Positions 1 to 7,632 are shown, numbered from the stretch's first letter. The stretch is DNA of 37,417 nt from Afipia sp. (GCA_017308495.1 JAFKES010000083.1:1-37417); one strand, 5' to 3'. Numbers and translations are program-made. The notes: generated by a model not told the origin, from the sequence alone.

Positions 1-100
1 CCCTTGAGAACCGTGGAAGACGACCACGTTGATAGGCCGGGTGTGGAAGCGCAGCAATGTGTGCAGCTTACCGGTACTAATCGTTCGATTGGCTTGATTG
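1..100 (+). rRNA. rrl: 23S ribosomal RNA, 3' end (partial)
   Basis: The first hundred bases match the conserved 3' terminus of bacterial 23S rRNA. This includes the stretch reading GTTGATAGGCCGGGTGTGG and the last helix region ending in GGCTTGAT, which normally pairs with the 5' ATCAAG of alphaproteobacterial 23S rRNA. The gene enters from the left edge, so only the 3' tail is present. The exact mature end (about 97-105) is estimated from the terminal helix. A 5S gene and a terminator follow in the same direction. Confidence 0.95.
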
Positions 101-184
101 CTCTCATTTTCAATGTCCATATGCATGGTCTTCTAAGACCTGCGCATGTGTCGACGAGATTGCTTCGTATCTCTGTCCTTCGCC

Positions 185-302
185 GGCCTGGTGGTTCTAG
201 CGAGGAGCCTCAACCCGATCCCATTCCGAACTCGGCCGTTAAACTCCTCAGCGCCAATGGTACTATGGCTTAAGCCCTGGGAGAGTAGGTCGCTGCCAGG
301 CC
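185..302 (+). rRNA. rrf: 5S ribosomal RNA
   Basis: The 118-base segment begins with GGCCTGGTGG and ends with CTGCCAGGCC, which form the terminal helix I of 5S rRNA. The internal conserved block CCGATCCCATTCCGAACTCG (loop B/helix III region) and GAGAGTAGGTCGCTGCCAGG are both present. It lies about 85 bases after the 23S end, the usual bacterial spacing. Unlike many Rhizobiales rrn operons, no tRNA-fMet follows directly; the terminator comes next and an fMet tRNA is found about 6.4 kb away. Confidence 0.96.
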
Positions 303-342
303 TGCCAAGGACAGAGAATTCCTCTTTTGATGTTCGATACGC

Positions 343-374
343 AAACGCCGCTTCCTTCGGGAGGCGGCGTTTTT
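343..374 (+). terminator. rho-independent terminator of the rRNA operon
   Basis: The arms AAACGCCGCTTCC and GGAGGCGGCGTTT form a 13-pair stem, with one G.U wobble, around a TTCG tetraloop. A T-run follows at once. The site lies about 40 bases after the 5S gene, as expected for the end of an rrn operon. Confidence 0.9.
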
Positions 375-572
375 GCGTTTGGAATCGATTTATGAAGATT
401 ACGTCTGATTAGCTCTTTGGCTCGGCAGGATTAGCGGAGCCGCTTTGTTTTCGTCACGATCTGCGACAATGATCCTGTATTGGTGGATTCATTGGCCGGT
501 TCGCGAAGCAAATCGAAGTTGACCGACAGCAGCGATCAGCGAGCTATTCCTGAAAAGCCCGGAGAGATGTTC

Positions 573-1229
573 ATGCGTGATGGTGTTCGTTCCGCAGCGG
601 CGCTGGTTGCCGGGCTGGCATTGATTATATCCGCTGTTACGCTGTCACAGACCGCCGCCCAGGCGCAGGCCCAGACCAGGCCGCCGCTGCCGGGCAAGGG
701 GGGCATGCCATCGGGGCCGGGAGCGCCGGCGGCGCCCGCGCCTGCGCCAGCAGCGACTCCCGCACCTGCTCCGCAGCAGGTGCCGCCGTTGCAGCAGATC
801 GAGCTGACGGAGAAGCAGATTGCTTCCCTGCTGGCTGCGCAGAAGGAGATGGACGCGATCACCGACAAGCTGCCCGCGAGCCCGACCGACAAGCCGGATC
901 CCAAGGTGCAGGCCCAGCTTGAAGCGATCGCCAAGAAGAACGGCTTCGCCGACATCAACGACTACGGTCTGGTCTATGACAACGTCTCGTTCGTGATGAC
1001 AGGCATCGATCCCAAGACCAAGGCGTTCATCCAGCCGTCGGAAGCGCTCAAGAAGCAGATTGCGGCGGTGCAGGCCGACGCCAAGATTCCGGCGCGGGAC
1101 AAGAAGGCGATCCTCGACGACATGAATGCGACGCTGGCCACGGCCGAAGCGGTGAAGTTTCCCGGAAACGTGACGCTGGTGACTAAATACTACGACCAGC
1201 TCGCCGCGCTGATGCAGGACGACGAGTGA
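573..1229 (+). CDS. exported Pro/Ala-rich protein of unknown function
   Basis: A 218-residue protein of no family I can name. Residues 1-30 form a signal peptide: positive MRDGVR, a hydrophobic core rich in A/L/I/V, then an AQAQAQ-type cleavage zone, so it is probably periplasmic or membrane-associated. Residues 35-70 are a low-complexity Pro/Ala linker. From about residue 70 onward the sequence is charged and helical, with heptad-like Lys/Gln/Leu spacing, which suggests a helical bundle. I start at 573 because GGAG at 561-564 is 8 bases upstream; an in-frame ATG at 567 is too close to it. The gene stands alone between the rrn terminator and a convergent gluthathione S-transferase gene. No cysteines or catalytic signatures are visible. 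Confidence 0.75.
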   Translation: MRDGVRSAAALVAGLALIISAVTLSQTAAQAQAQTRPPLPGKGGMPSGPGAPAAPAPAPAATPAPAPQQVPPLQQIELTEKQIASLLAAQKEMDAITDKLPASPTDKPDPKVQAQLEAIAKKNGFADINDYGLVYDNVSFVMTGIDPKTKAFIQPSEALKKQIAAVQADAKIPARDKKAILDDMNATLATAEAVKFPGNVTLVTKYYDQLAALMQDDE

Positions 1230-1296
1230 TCGCGCAAGCGATCGCAAGACGGTTCTGCTGAGAGCGGGTGTTGCGGAGACGGAATCTATAACTCTT

Positions 1297-1330
1297 ATGC
1301 CCGGCTTTATGCCGGGCATCCGCGTCTTGG
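1297..1330. repeat. half-copy of a palindromic intergenic repeat
   Basis: ATGCCCGGC and GCCGGGCAT form a perfect 9-pair hairpin around a 5-base loop (1297-1319), followed by CCGCGTCTTGG. Hairpin and tail resemble the left half of the larger palindrome at 28547-28646, which has the same hairpin-plus-CATCCACGTCTTGG layout. It lies downstream of the exported-protein gene and could also act as a weak terminator or RNA-stabilising hairpin. Confidence 0.6.
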
Positions 1331-1417
1331 GAGTTTCAAAGATATAAGACGTGCATAACCGGAAGAGACCGGCCATGACGAATTGTCCTTCTTCCATCAG
1401 AACAAAACCGCTCACGC

Positions 1418-1452
1418 AAAACGCCGCCGGATATTCCGGCGGCGTTTTTTTT
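1418..1452. terminator. bidirectional terminator between convergent genes
   Basis: AAACGCCGCCGG and CCGGCGGCGTTT form a 12-pair stem with a short ATATT-like loop, flanked by A-rich bases on the left and eight T's on the right. It can end transcription of the exported-protein gene (plus) and of the glutathione S-transferase gene (minus). Confidence 0.85.
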
Positions 1453-1492
1453 GGCTGAACTTGCCGGCGCGTGATGCGCGAAGCCGGCTGTC

Positions 1493-2110
1493 TCAGGCCG
1501 GCGGCGGCAGGGTGGTCCGAACCGAATCCCGCTGCATCATCCGCTCGTGAAAAGCGTCGAGTTTGGGAAATGTCTTGCGCCAGCCGCAGTCGGGGAAGCG
1601 GAACTCGAGATAACCGAGCACGCAGACGAGGCTGATCTGCACGAGGTCCAGCGGCCGTGTCAGCACATCGGGGTGGGCTTCATAGCGCGCCAGACCATCC
1701 CATGCGCGTTTGAACTGGTCGTCGGCCCATTCGGCCCAGAAGAACTGTCCGGGCCGCAGCAGCTTTTCGTAGCGGCACAGCAGTAGTGCATCGAGCATGC
1801 CCTGCAGGATCGAATGATCGGTCCGGGCTCGCCACTTTGTCAGGCCCGATGCCGGGATCAGCTTGCCGCCCGCGAGTTCGTCGAGATATTCGGCGATCAC
1901 ATAGGAATCGATGATGACGGTGCCGTCGTCGAGGATCAACGCCGGAATTTTTCGCAGCGGGTTGATATTGCGCGCATAGTCCTCGTTCTCGGTGGTCGGG
2001 ATCGTCTTGACCGGGGAGACGAAGTCGATTCGGTCGAACAGGCCGAGTTCAATCGCGGCGATGCGGATCTTGCGTGCGAACGGTGACGCCAGCGAAGAGA
2101 CAAGTTTCAT
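1493..2110 (-). CDS. glutathione S-transferase family protein
   Basis: A 205-residue protein of normal GST length. The N-terminal thioredoxin-like domain (about 1-80) opens MKLVSSLASPFARKIRI, with Ser in the active-site area, and has the conserved cis-Pro segment LRKIPAL followed by the IDSYVIAEYLD helix that binds the glutathione gamma-glutamyl group. The C-terminal part (about 85-200) is the all-helical GST domain. I start at the second ATG (2110) because the AGGA upstream is 7 bases from it and only 4 from the ATG at 2113. It is the last gene of a minus-strand run with FAH, MBL and SDR genes, which suggests glutathione-dependent handling of an electrophilic intermediate. The substrate is unknown. 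Confidence 0.88.
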   Translation of the reverse strand: MKLVSSLASPFARKIRIAAIELGLFDRIDFVSPVKTIPTTENEDYARNINPLRKIPALILDDGTVIIDSYVIAEYLDELAGGKLIPASGLTKWRARTDHSILQGMLDALLLCRYEKLLRPGQFFWAEWADDQFKRAWDGLARYEAHPDVLTRPLDLVQISLVCVLGYLEFRFPDCGWRKTFPKLDAFHERMMQRDSVRTTLPPPA

Positions 2111-2179
2111 CATGCGGTCCTGACGGAAAATGAAGCGCTGGCTCCGGCGAAATCGCCGGAGCCTGACTTGGACGAGCCG

Positions 2180-3022
2180 TTAGGCCGCGACGACCTGCTG
2201 CCGCTGGGCGCCGAGACCGTCGATGCCGAGGGTGATGACGTCGCCGACGTTCAGGAACTTGGGCGGCTTCATGCCCATGCCGACGCCGGGTGGCGTGCCG
2301 GTGGTGATGACGTCGCCGGGATGCAGCGTCATCAGCGCCGAGACATAGGAGATGATCTTCGGCACGTTGAAGATCATGGTCGCGGTCGATCCGGTCTGGC
2401 AGCGCGTGCCGTTGACATCGAGCCACATGCCGAGCTTGTGCGGGTCGGCGACTTCGTCGGCGGTGACCAGCCAGGGGCCGAGCGGGCCGAAGGTGTCGTG
2501 CGACTTGCCCTTGGTCCATTGGCCGCCGCGCTCGATCTGGAAGAAGCGCTCCGAGACATCGTTGCAGACGGCATAGCCGGCGACGTGCTTCAGTGCATCG
2601 GCCTCGCTGACATACTTGGCCTTGGTGCCGATGATGATGGCGAGTTCGACCTCCCAGTCAAGCTTGGTCGAGCCGCGCGGCTTCTCGACATTGTCGTTCG
2701 GTCCGCACAGGCTGGTGTTCGCCTTGATGAAGACGATCGGCTCGGTGGGCAGCGCCATGCCGGCTTCCGCGGCGTGGTCCGCGTAGTTCAGGCCGATGGC
2801 GACGAATTTGGTGAAGCCGCTGACCGGCGCGCCGAAGCGCGGATTTCCGTCCACCAGCGGCAGGGAGGCGGGATCGAGGGCGGCAAGCTTCGCCAGCCCC
2901 GCCGGCGACAACGCGTCTCCGGCGATATCCTTCACCTGGGCCGACAGGTCGCGGATGCGGCCGGCGCTATCGAGCAGTCCGGGCTTCTCCTGGCCCACGG
3001 CGCCATAACGAACCAACTTCAT
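2180..3022 (-). CDS. fumarylacetoacetate hydrolase (FAH) family protein
   Basis: A 280-residue member of the FAH superfamily, which cleaves or decarboxylates 2,4-diketo acids and related catabolic intermediates using Mg2+ or Mn2+. Visible signatures are GLNYADHAAE (77-86), the acidic metal motif DWEVELA (122-128, Glu124 and Glu126), CNDVSER with the third ligand Asp155, GKSHDTFGPLGPWL (172-185) and the C-terminal GDVITTGTPPGVG. The N-terminal 65 residues form the lid-like domain of the ureidoglycolate-lyase or 2,4-diketo-3-deoxyrhamnonate-hydrolase subgroup. The ATG at 3022 has GAGGA 7 bases upstream; a TTG two codons earlier is less likely. It sits 69 bases upstream of the GST gene. Substrate is not assignable from sequence alone. 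Confidence 0.9.
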   Translation of the reverse strand: MKLVRYGAVGQEKPGLLDSAGRIRDLSAQVKDIAGDALSPAGLAKLAALDPASLPLVDGNPRFGAPVSGFTKFVAIGLNYADHAAEAGMALPTEPIVFIKANTSLCGPNDNVEKPRGSTKLDWEVELAIIIGTKAKYVSEADALKHVAGYAVCNDVSERFFQIERGGQWTKGKSHDTFGPLGPWLVTADEVADPHKLGMWLDVNGTRCQTGSTATMIFNVPKIISYVSALMTLHPGDVITTGTPPGVGMGMKPPKFLNVGDVITLGIDGLGAQRQQVVAA

Positions 3023-3114
3023 GTGCAATTCCTCTTCGTTTTTTCTGCCCGTGTTTCATGCGCGACCGCGGGATGAAATTCAACCGTGCAGAGCCTGTGT
3101 TGCAGTGCGTTCTT

Positions 3115-3972
3115 TCATTCCGGAGCCGGTTGGGGCACGAGCCTGTAGGCGTCGGCGTCCCGTACCAGCCGGCCGGGATCGAAATGGCCGCCGAACAGCA
3201 GCGTCGGCGTGTCCGCGAAGCGGGCGAACAGCGTCTGGCGCGCGGCGATGGAGCGGACCGGATCGAAATCCGCCGTCGAGGACCAGTCCTGCCGCCGCAT
3301 CTGACAGGGATGATGGGCGACGTCGCCGGTCAGCACCGCCTCCGCGCCGTCGGAGCGGATCAGCACGCTCAGGTGCCCGGGGCTGTGGCCCGGCGTCGGG
3401 ATGAGCGAGATGCCGTCGCCGATGCGATGGTCGCTGTCGATCAGTTCGGCGCGGCCGGCGTCGACGATCGGTTGCACCGAGTCCTCGAACACCGCCTTGT
3501 ACTCGCCCTCCGTGCTGTGCGCGGCCCAGTGGTCGTATTCCGCCTTGCCGAACAGGTAGCGGGCGTTCGCAAAGGTCGGTTGCCAGTGGCCGTCGACGAG
3601 GCGGGTGTTCCAGCCGACATGGTCCACATGCAGGTGGGTGCAAAACACCGTGTCGATGCTCTCGGCTGGATAGCCGGCTTCGGCGAGGCGAGCGAGGAAA
3701 TCACTGTCGCGGCCGTTCCAGGCCGGCACCGAACGGTTTTGCCGGTCGTTGCCGATGCAGGTGTCGACGATGATCCGCTGCGTCGGCGTTTCCACGATCC
3801 ACGACTGGATGTTGAGGCGCAGGCGTCCCTCGTCGGTGGCGTAGTGTGGCGCGAGCCAGGAGATTTTCTGGATCTCCTCGGCTGTGGCATGCGGGAGAAT
3901 GAAGCGCGTGCCGCCAACTGCGGCGATCTCCACGATCCGGGTGATTTTGACCCGGCCCACGGTCCACCGCAT
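3115..3972 (-). CDS. MBL-fold metallo-hydrolase
   Basis: A 285-residue metallo-beta-lactamase-fold hydrolase. The di-metal site is complete: THLHVDH (112-118, with His113, His115, Asp117, His118), His196 in TPGHSPGH, Asp217 in LTGDVAHH, and a final His in FGGHFDPG near the C terminus. No signal peptide is visible, so it should be cytosolic. The overall layout resembles the quorum-quenching lactonase or aryl-ester hydrolase branch used in catabolic clusters, but the substrate is open. The start at ATG 3972 has GGGAG 8 bases upstream. It lies between the FAH-family gene (92 bases) and the SDR gene (114 bases), all in the same direction, so co-transcription is plausible. Confidence 0.9.
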   Translation of the reverse strand: MRWTVGRVKITRIVEIAAVGGTRFILPHATAEEIQKISWLAPHYATDEGRLRLNIQSWIVETPTQRIIVDTCIGNDRQNRSVPAWNGRDSDFLARLAEAGYPAESIDTVFCTHLHVDHVGWNTRLVDGHWQPTFANARYLFGKAEYDHWAAHSTEGEYKAVFEDSVQPIVDAGRAELIDSDHRIGDGISLIPTPGHSPGHLSVLIRSDGAEAVLTGDVAHHPCQMRRQDWSSTADFDPVRSIAARQTLFARFADTPTLLFGGHFDPGRLVRDADAYRLVPQPAPE

Positions 3973-4086
3973 CAAGTCAGCTCCCGAATTTTTTTGCCGT
4001 GCGCGCGGAATACGAGACCTCGTGACGAGATATGGACATGAATGACGCGCGGATCCGGCCGGGCGAATCCGCGCGCTTGTTATTGC

Positions 4087-4872
4087 TTACATCGTGCCGG
4101 GATAGGCGCCGCCATCCAGCAGCAGGTTCTGGCCGGTGATGAAGCCGGACTTGGCGCCGCACAGGAAGGCGCAGGCGAGGCCGAATTCTTCCGGGTCGCC
4201 GAAGCGTCCGGCGGGGTTCGCCTTCATCCGCTGCTTCAGCACCTCGTCCGGCGAGATGCCCTGGGCCTTGGCTGCCGCTTCGAGCATCGGCCCGCGTACG
4301 CGGTCGGTGTCGAACGGTCCGGGCAGCAGGCCGTTGATGGTGACGTTGGCGATCACTGTCTTGCGGGCGATGCCGGCGACAAAGCCGGTGAGGCCGCTGC
4401 GTGCGCCGTTGGACAGGCCGAGCACGTCGATGGGAGCCTTCACCGCCGCGGAGGTGATGTTGACGATGCGGCCGAACTTGCGCGCCATCATGCCGTCCAC
4501 CGTCGCCTTGATCAGTTCGATCGGCGTCAGCATGTTGGCGTCGAGCGCCTTGATCCAGTCGTCGCGGGTCCAGTCGCGGAAATCGCCGGGCGGCGGGCCG
4601 CCGGCATTGTTGATCAGGATGTCCGGATCGGGGCAGGCCTGCAATGCGGCCTCGCGGCCCGCCGCGGTGGTGATGTCTCCGACGACTTCGGTCACCGTCA
4701 CGCCGGGATTGGCCTTGCGGATGTCGGCGGCGGTTCTGGCCAGTGCCTCGGCACCGCGCGCGGTGATGGTGACATGCACGCCTTCATTGGCGAGCGCGAT
4801 GGCGCAGGCGCGGCCGAGCCCCTTGCTGGCCGCGCATACGATGGCGCGGCGCCCTGAAATTCCGAGATCCAC
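4087..4872 (-). CDS. SDR family oxidoreductase lacking the YxxxK motif
   Basis: A 261-residue short-chain dehydrogenase/reductase. The Rossmann fold is clear: the cofactor loop CAASKGLG (13-20), DIT at 66-68, NNAG (88-91), Asn113 in DANML, and Ser141 in VNITSAA. The canonical catalytic Tyr-x-x-x-Lys is absent: the aligned segment reads LSNGARSGLTG, giving Ser154-x-x-x-Arg158. A divergent FabG-like subgroup is known with this kind of change, so the fold is certain but the chemistry is not. The start is GTG 4872, with GGGAG 7 bases upstream and no better in-frame ATG. It is the first gene of the SDR-MBL-FAH-GST run. Confidence 0.88.
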   Translation of the reverse strand: MDLGISGRRAIVCAASKGLGRACAIALANEGVHVTITARGAEALARTAADIRKANPGVTVTEVVGDITTAAGREAALQACPDPDILINNAGGPPPGDFRDWTRDDWIKALDANMLTPIELIKATVDGMMARKFGRIVNITSAAVKAPIDVLGLSNGARSGLTGFVAGIARKTVIANVTINGLLPGPFDTDRVRGPMLEAAAKAQGISPDEVLKQRMKANPAGRFGDPEEFGLACAFLCGAKSGFITGQNLLLDGGAYPGTM

Positions 4873-5088
4873 TGCGTTGCTCCCTTATTTTATTGTCTTG
4901 CTTGTCCGCCGGTCCTGCCTGCGCGATGGAGCCGGACGGCCTCAGCTGTCATGCCCGATCCGGATTGAGCGCGCAATCAACGCTCCCGCATCGCTGGCCT
5001 GAACGTGTCCGGCAGCTTTCAGCGCCGGCTCGACAAGGGTCTGCGCCGCGTACTCTCAACTCGACATGCGCGCTGGCGGCGGCGCATC

Positions 5089-5156
5089 AAAAAAGCCGTC
5101 CCGAAAGACGGCCCTTGATACGCTGATCGTTCAGCATTCTTGGTTGTGGGGGCTGG
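5089..5156 (-). repeat. degenerate copy of the tRNA-fMet 3' end plus its terminator (left boundary of mini-element)
   Basis: This stretch is an imperfect direct repeat of 6636-6706. Both contain an A-run, a GCCGTCC-type terminator stem, the shared core TTGATACGCTGAT, then TGGTTG(T/C)GGGGGCTGG, which is the 3' acceptor and T-arm end of tRNA-fMet on the minus strand. About ten positions differ and the spacer has a 3-base gap, so the duplication is not recent or arose from a diverged attachment site. The hairpin at 5089-5112 (GCCGTC/GACGGC with six T's on the minus strand) probably terminates the DUF2239 gene. Confidence 0.85.
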
Positions 5157-5802
5157 CTTCAGCTTCCGAATGATCTTGCGGGCCGAACGCCAGGTGCAGG
5201 GCGTGAGACCGGATGTCATGCGGCCAAGCTGTAATCCATTGCTCCAGCCCGGGGCGATCATCAGCGAAGAGCGCGCGCATCGCCTCCTCATAGCCGGGCA
5301 GATCGCCTGCCATCGCCTGCATGAACCGATAGGCGGCCTCCTGCGCGGCACGGCGCTGCTGTCGCGTTCCCCCATTCCGCCGGGCCTCGTCCACCAGTCT
5401 TCTCAGAACCGCGGATGCGCCACCCGGCTGTTCGGCCAGCCATTCCCAATGTCGCGGCAACAGCGTCACTTCGCGCGGGACGACCCCCAATTTGGGCCGC
5501 CCTCGCCCTCTCGGTTCAGACGCCTCATCCTTGGTGGGTCCGGACGTCTCACTTGATCGGGGCCGATAGCGCCCGGCGAACGTCTGGGGTGGCCGGGATA
5601 GCCTCTGGATAACGTCGGCCTTGGCGCCACGCAGGTCCAGATCGATGACGCGGCCTGTCGTGTCGTCGAAGACAAGCGTTGTGATCGAAGGATCTCTTTC
5701 GTTTGCCGCTTTGACGGCGAGAGCCACTTCGATCAGCGGGCCGGACAACAGCCGCTGCTGGCCGCCAAAGGCTGTGCAAGGTTTCGAGAGGGTGTCGGAC
5801 AT
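5131..5802 (-). CDS. DUF2239 family protein
   Basis: A 223-residue protein of the DUF2239 family, function unknown. Visible family features are the VFDDTTGRVIDLDLRG strand-rich N-terminal part (44-59), the basic linker PRGRGRPKLGVVPREV (97-112), then LLPRHWEWLAEQPGGAS with a following Leu/Arg helix (114-142) that looks like a ribbon-helix-helix DNA-binding arrangement, and a helical C-terminal part. The start at ATG 5802 follows family length; no strong ribosome binding site is seen. Its last seven codons and stop lie inside the duplicated tRNA-fMet end, so the final SPHNQEC is tRNA-derived sequence. It is divergent from the GIY-YIG gene. The DNA-binding role is my inference. Confidence 0.85.
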   Translation of the reverse strand: MSDTLSKPCTAFGGQQRLLSGPLIEVALAVKAANERDPSITTLVFDDTTGRVIDLDLRGAKADVIQRLSRPPQTFAGRYRPRSSETSGPTKDEASEPRGRGRPKLGVVPREVTLLPRHWEWLAEQPGGASAVLRRLVDEARRNGGTRQQRRAAQEAAYRFMQAMAGDLPGYEEAMRALFADDRPGLEQWITAWPHDIRSHALHLAFGPQDHSEAEASPHNQEC

Positions 5803-5951
5803 GTGCAGGGTATCGCGTTGATGGTTTTTAATACCCTGATAAAAATATTGCGTCAATAATACCCGGATGATATTTATCCCCATATCCTTCGGGACAGCGA
5901 GACAGGCCTGCATCGCGGCACGACGGGCGGATTTATTAAAGGGGTGACGGC
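5803..5951. promoter_or_regulatory. AT-rich divergent promoter region with a repeated motif
   Basis: This 149-base spacer between the divergent DUF2239 and GIY-YIG genes is markedly more AT-rich than its surroundings. It contains two similar blocks, AATACCCTGATAAAAATA (5830-5847) and AATACCCGGATGATATTT (5858-5875), in the same orientation with their starts 28 bases apart. They could be operator sites for a divergently acting regulator, possibly the DUF2239 protein itself. No clear -35/-10 pair can be fixed by eye. Confidence 0.4.
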
Positions 5952-6287
5952 ATGAAAGGCGAGGCGCGGAAGGCGGCCATTGCTGCCTACAAAGAGCGAA
6001 AAGTCGTTGGCGGAATCTATCTCGTGCGCTGCGAGGCATCTGGCGAAGTGTGGGTCGGACAATGGGCCGACATCGAGACCATACAGACCCGTTTATGGTT
6101 CACGCTGCGACAGGGCATAAGTCCCCATAAGGCCCTGCTTGCGGCCTGGCGCAGACATGGCGAAGCCCGATTCCGCTTCGAGATCTTGGAAAGTCTGGAA
6201 GACGAAGATTCGTCTTACATACGCGCCGCCAAATTGAAGGAAAGAGCATCCTATTGGCGTGAAAAATTGGGCGCAAACGCAGTCTGA
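5952..6287 (+). CDS. GIY-YIG nuclease family protein
   Basis: A 111-residue single-domain GIY-YIG protein. The GIY strand is GGIYLVRC (20-27); the second strand reads VWVG (33-36), so the usual Tyr of YIG is Trp. Arg47 lies in the following helix, and AWRRHGEARFRFEILE (65-80) carries the acidic residue (Glu77 or Glu80) that would bind the metal. The GIY-YIG fold cuts phosphodiester bonds in homing enzymes, repair nucleases and restriction enzymes; with no attached DNA-binding domain the target here is unknown. AAGGGG upstream of ATG 5952 is well spaced. It lies inside the tRNA-fMet-flanked segment, opposite the DUF2239 gene. Confidence 0.85.
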   Translation: MKGEARKAAIAAYKERKVVGGIYLVRCEASGEVWVGQWADIETIQTRLWFTLRQGISPHKALLAAWRRHGEARFRFEILESLEDEDSSYIRAAKLKERASYWREKLGANAV

Positions 6288-6635
6288 ACCTCGCGAGGAT
6301 TGCTCCGACCGGCAAAACGTCATGCTCGCGGCCGGCCCACCTGAGCTGCCCGATTGTCATTCCCGTCGCATCTGGGCCGGACCGCTGCTGGCCGTGCGGC
6401 CGTAGGTATCGGCTGGCAGAGCAGGCGGCCGTTACCTGGGCCGATCCTTGTTCACTATGGCCGCACTGGCCACAAGTTGATGTTCAGCGTGTCGCGCTTC
6501 GCCGGACAACATCGTTTCTCCCGTGCCTCGAGGTTGAGCGCAACACCTTTTCTCCCATGAGAGGACAAGGTTTCGGCATTACATCGCCGGAACGGGTGCG
6601 TCGGCCGATTTTCCCGCGACAGCAAAATGAAAATG
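6288..6635. other. gene-free spacer inside the tRNA-flanked element
   Basis: About 350 bases between the GIY-YIG stop and the tRNA-fMet terminator. I see no convincing coding sequence, RNA gene or long repeat. It could be the remnant of deleted element genes such as an integrase, but nothing in the sequence shows this directly. Confidence 0.5.
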
Positions 6636-6690
6636 AAAAAGGCCGCCCCGAGGGACGGCCTTTGATACGCTGATAAATCAGCGCCTTATT

Positions 6691-6706
<16 letters not shown>
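6636..6706 (-). repeat. tRNA-fMet 3' end plus terminator (right copy of the direct repeat)
   Basis: This is the intact copy of the boundary repeat. It holds the terminator of the tRNA gene (GGCCGTCC/GGGCGGCC stem with one wobble, then TTTTT, on the minus strand, 6636-6660), the spacer TTGATACGCTGAT and the 3' end of the functional tRNA. The matching but degenerate copy is at 5089-5156 in the same orientation. Confidence 0.85.
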
Positions 6707-6767
<61 letters not shown>

Positions 6768-6984
6768 ATAAACCTGTGCTTGCCTTCCCAAGTGAACGGA
6801 GATCCGCTCGACGCCGGAAGCGTCGACCATACCTGTCCGCAAGCGGGAGAAGGCGGCCAAGGGCTTTGCCCGTGGTGCGAGCGCTATGTACCAACCGCAT
6901 GCCGCTTTGGAAAGACCTCCGCGTGATCTTTTTCACGATTTTATGACGCGCCGGCAGCCGCGGTTCCACGCGGGTCAGCCGCGT

Positions 6985-7509
6985 TCACCATGGCAGGCCG
7001 CACAGGTCGATGGTTCCCTCGCGCAACAGCCGCCTGATCCTGAACACATAGGGCGCCATCGCGGTGAAGGACGTGCGCTGCCCGGCCTGTTCGGCATAGA
7101 CAGGGCCGTTGAAACTCTGCCAGCCGAGCTTTTCGTAGAAGGCGCTGTTGTGCGGCTCGCAGAACAGCATGCCGAAGTCGATGGAGTGCTCCTCGGTCAG
7201 GGTATGGATTGCGGCATTGATCGCCAGCGTCGCATAGCCCCGGCCACGGCAGTCGGCCCGCGTCGCGACGTTGCCGAGGCCGCCGATATGAACCTTGCGA
7301 CCATTCCAGGTGCCGGCGCGGCGGGTAATGCCGACATGGCAGACCGTCTCGCCGTCGCGGTCGATCATCACTCGCAGGTCCGGGTCGGCGAAGGTGATGT
7401 GACCCCATGGCAGCGCTTTCAGCACCTCCGGCGGCCACACCGCGGACAGCAGCGGCGCGGCGGCCGCCCGGCTGGAGGCTCCGGTCGCGATCTCGATCTC
7501 GATGCTCAT
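6985..7509 (-). CDS. GNAT family N-acetyltransferase
   Basis: A 174-residue protein with the GNAT fold. The acetyl-CoA loop is NVATRADCRGRGYATLAI, including the R/Q-x-x-G-x-G/A signature RGRGYA, and the second half has FYEKLGWQSFNGPVY, the usual motif B region with Tyr near the CoA. The LGWxxFxGP turn and the preceding strand pattern remind me of aminoglycoside 2'-N-acetyltransferases, but the match is by eye and the substrate is unknown. The start at ATG 7509 follows the family N terminus; upstream purines GGAACGGACGG give a weak ribosome binding site. It is divergent from the MFS gene, 123 bases apart, so transporter and acetyltransferase may share control. Confidence 0.83.
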   Translation of the reverse strand: MSIEIEIATGASSRAAAAPLLSAVWPPEVLKALPWGHITFADPDLRVMIDRDGETVCHVGITRRAGTWNGRKVHIGGLGNVATRADCRGRGYATLAINAAIHTLTEEHSIDFGMLFCEPHNSAFYEKLGWQSFNGPVYAEQAGQRTSFTAMAPYVFRIRRLLREGTIDLCGLPW

Positions 7510-7632
7510 TTTGCCGTCCGTTCCCGCGCCGCGCACATCAGCCCTGTTTCCGGACCGGATGACAGGATGCCTTATCCGATGCCACAATGAGCAAATTATT
7601 CCAGCGTCCTGCAGCGGGCTGAGGGAAATTCG

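Noticed and set aside
4-412. Two small plus-strand reading frames at the left edge
   Set aside because: They lie in 23S and 5S rRNA and the rrn terminator.
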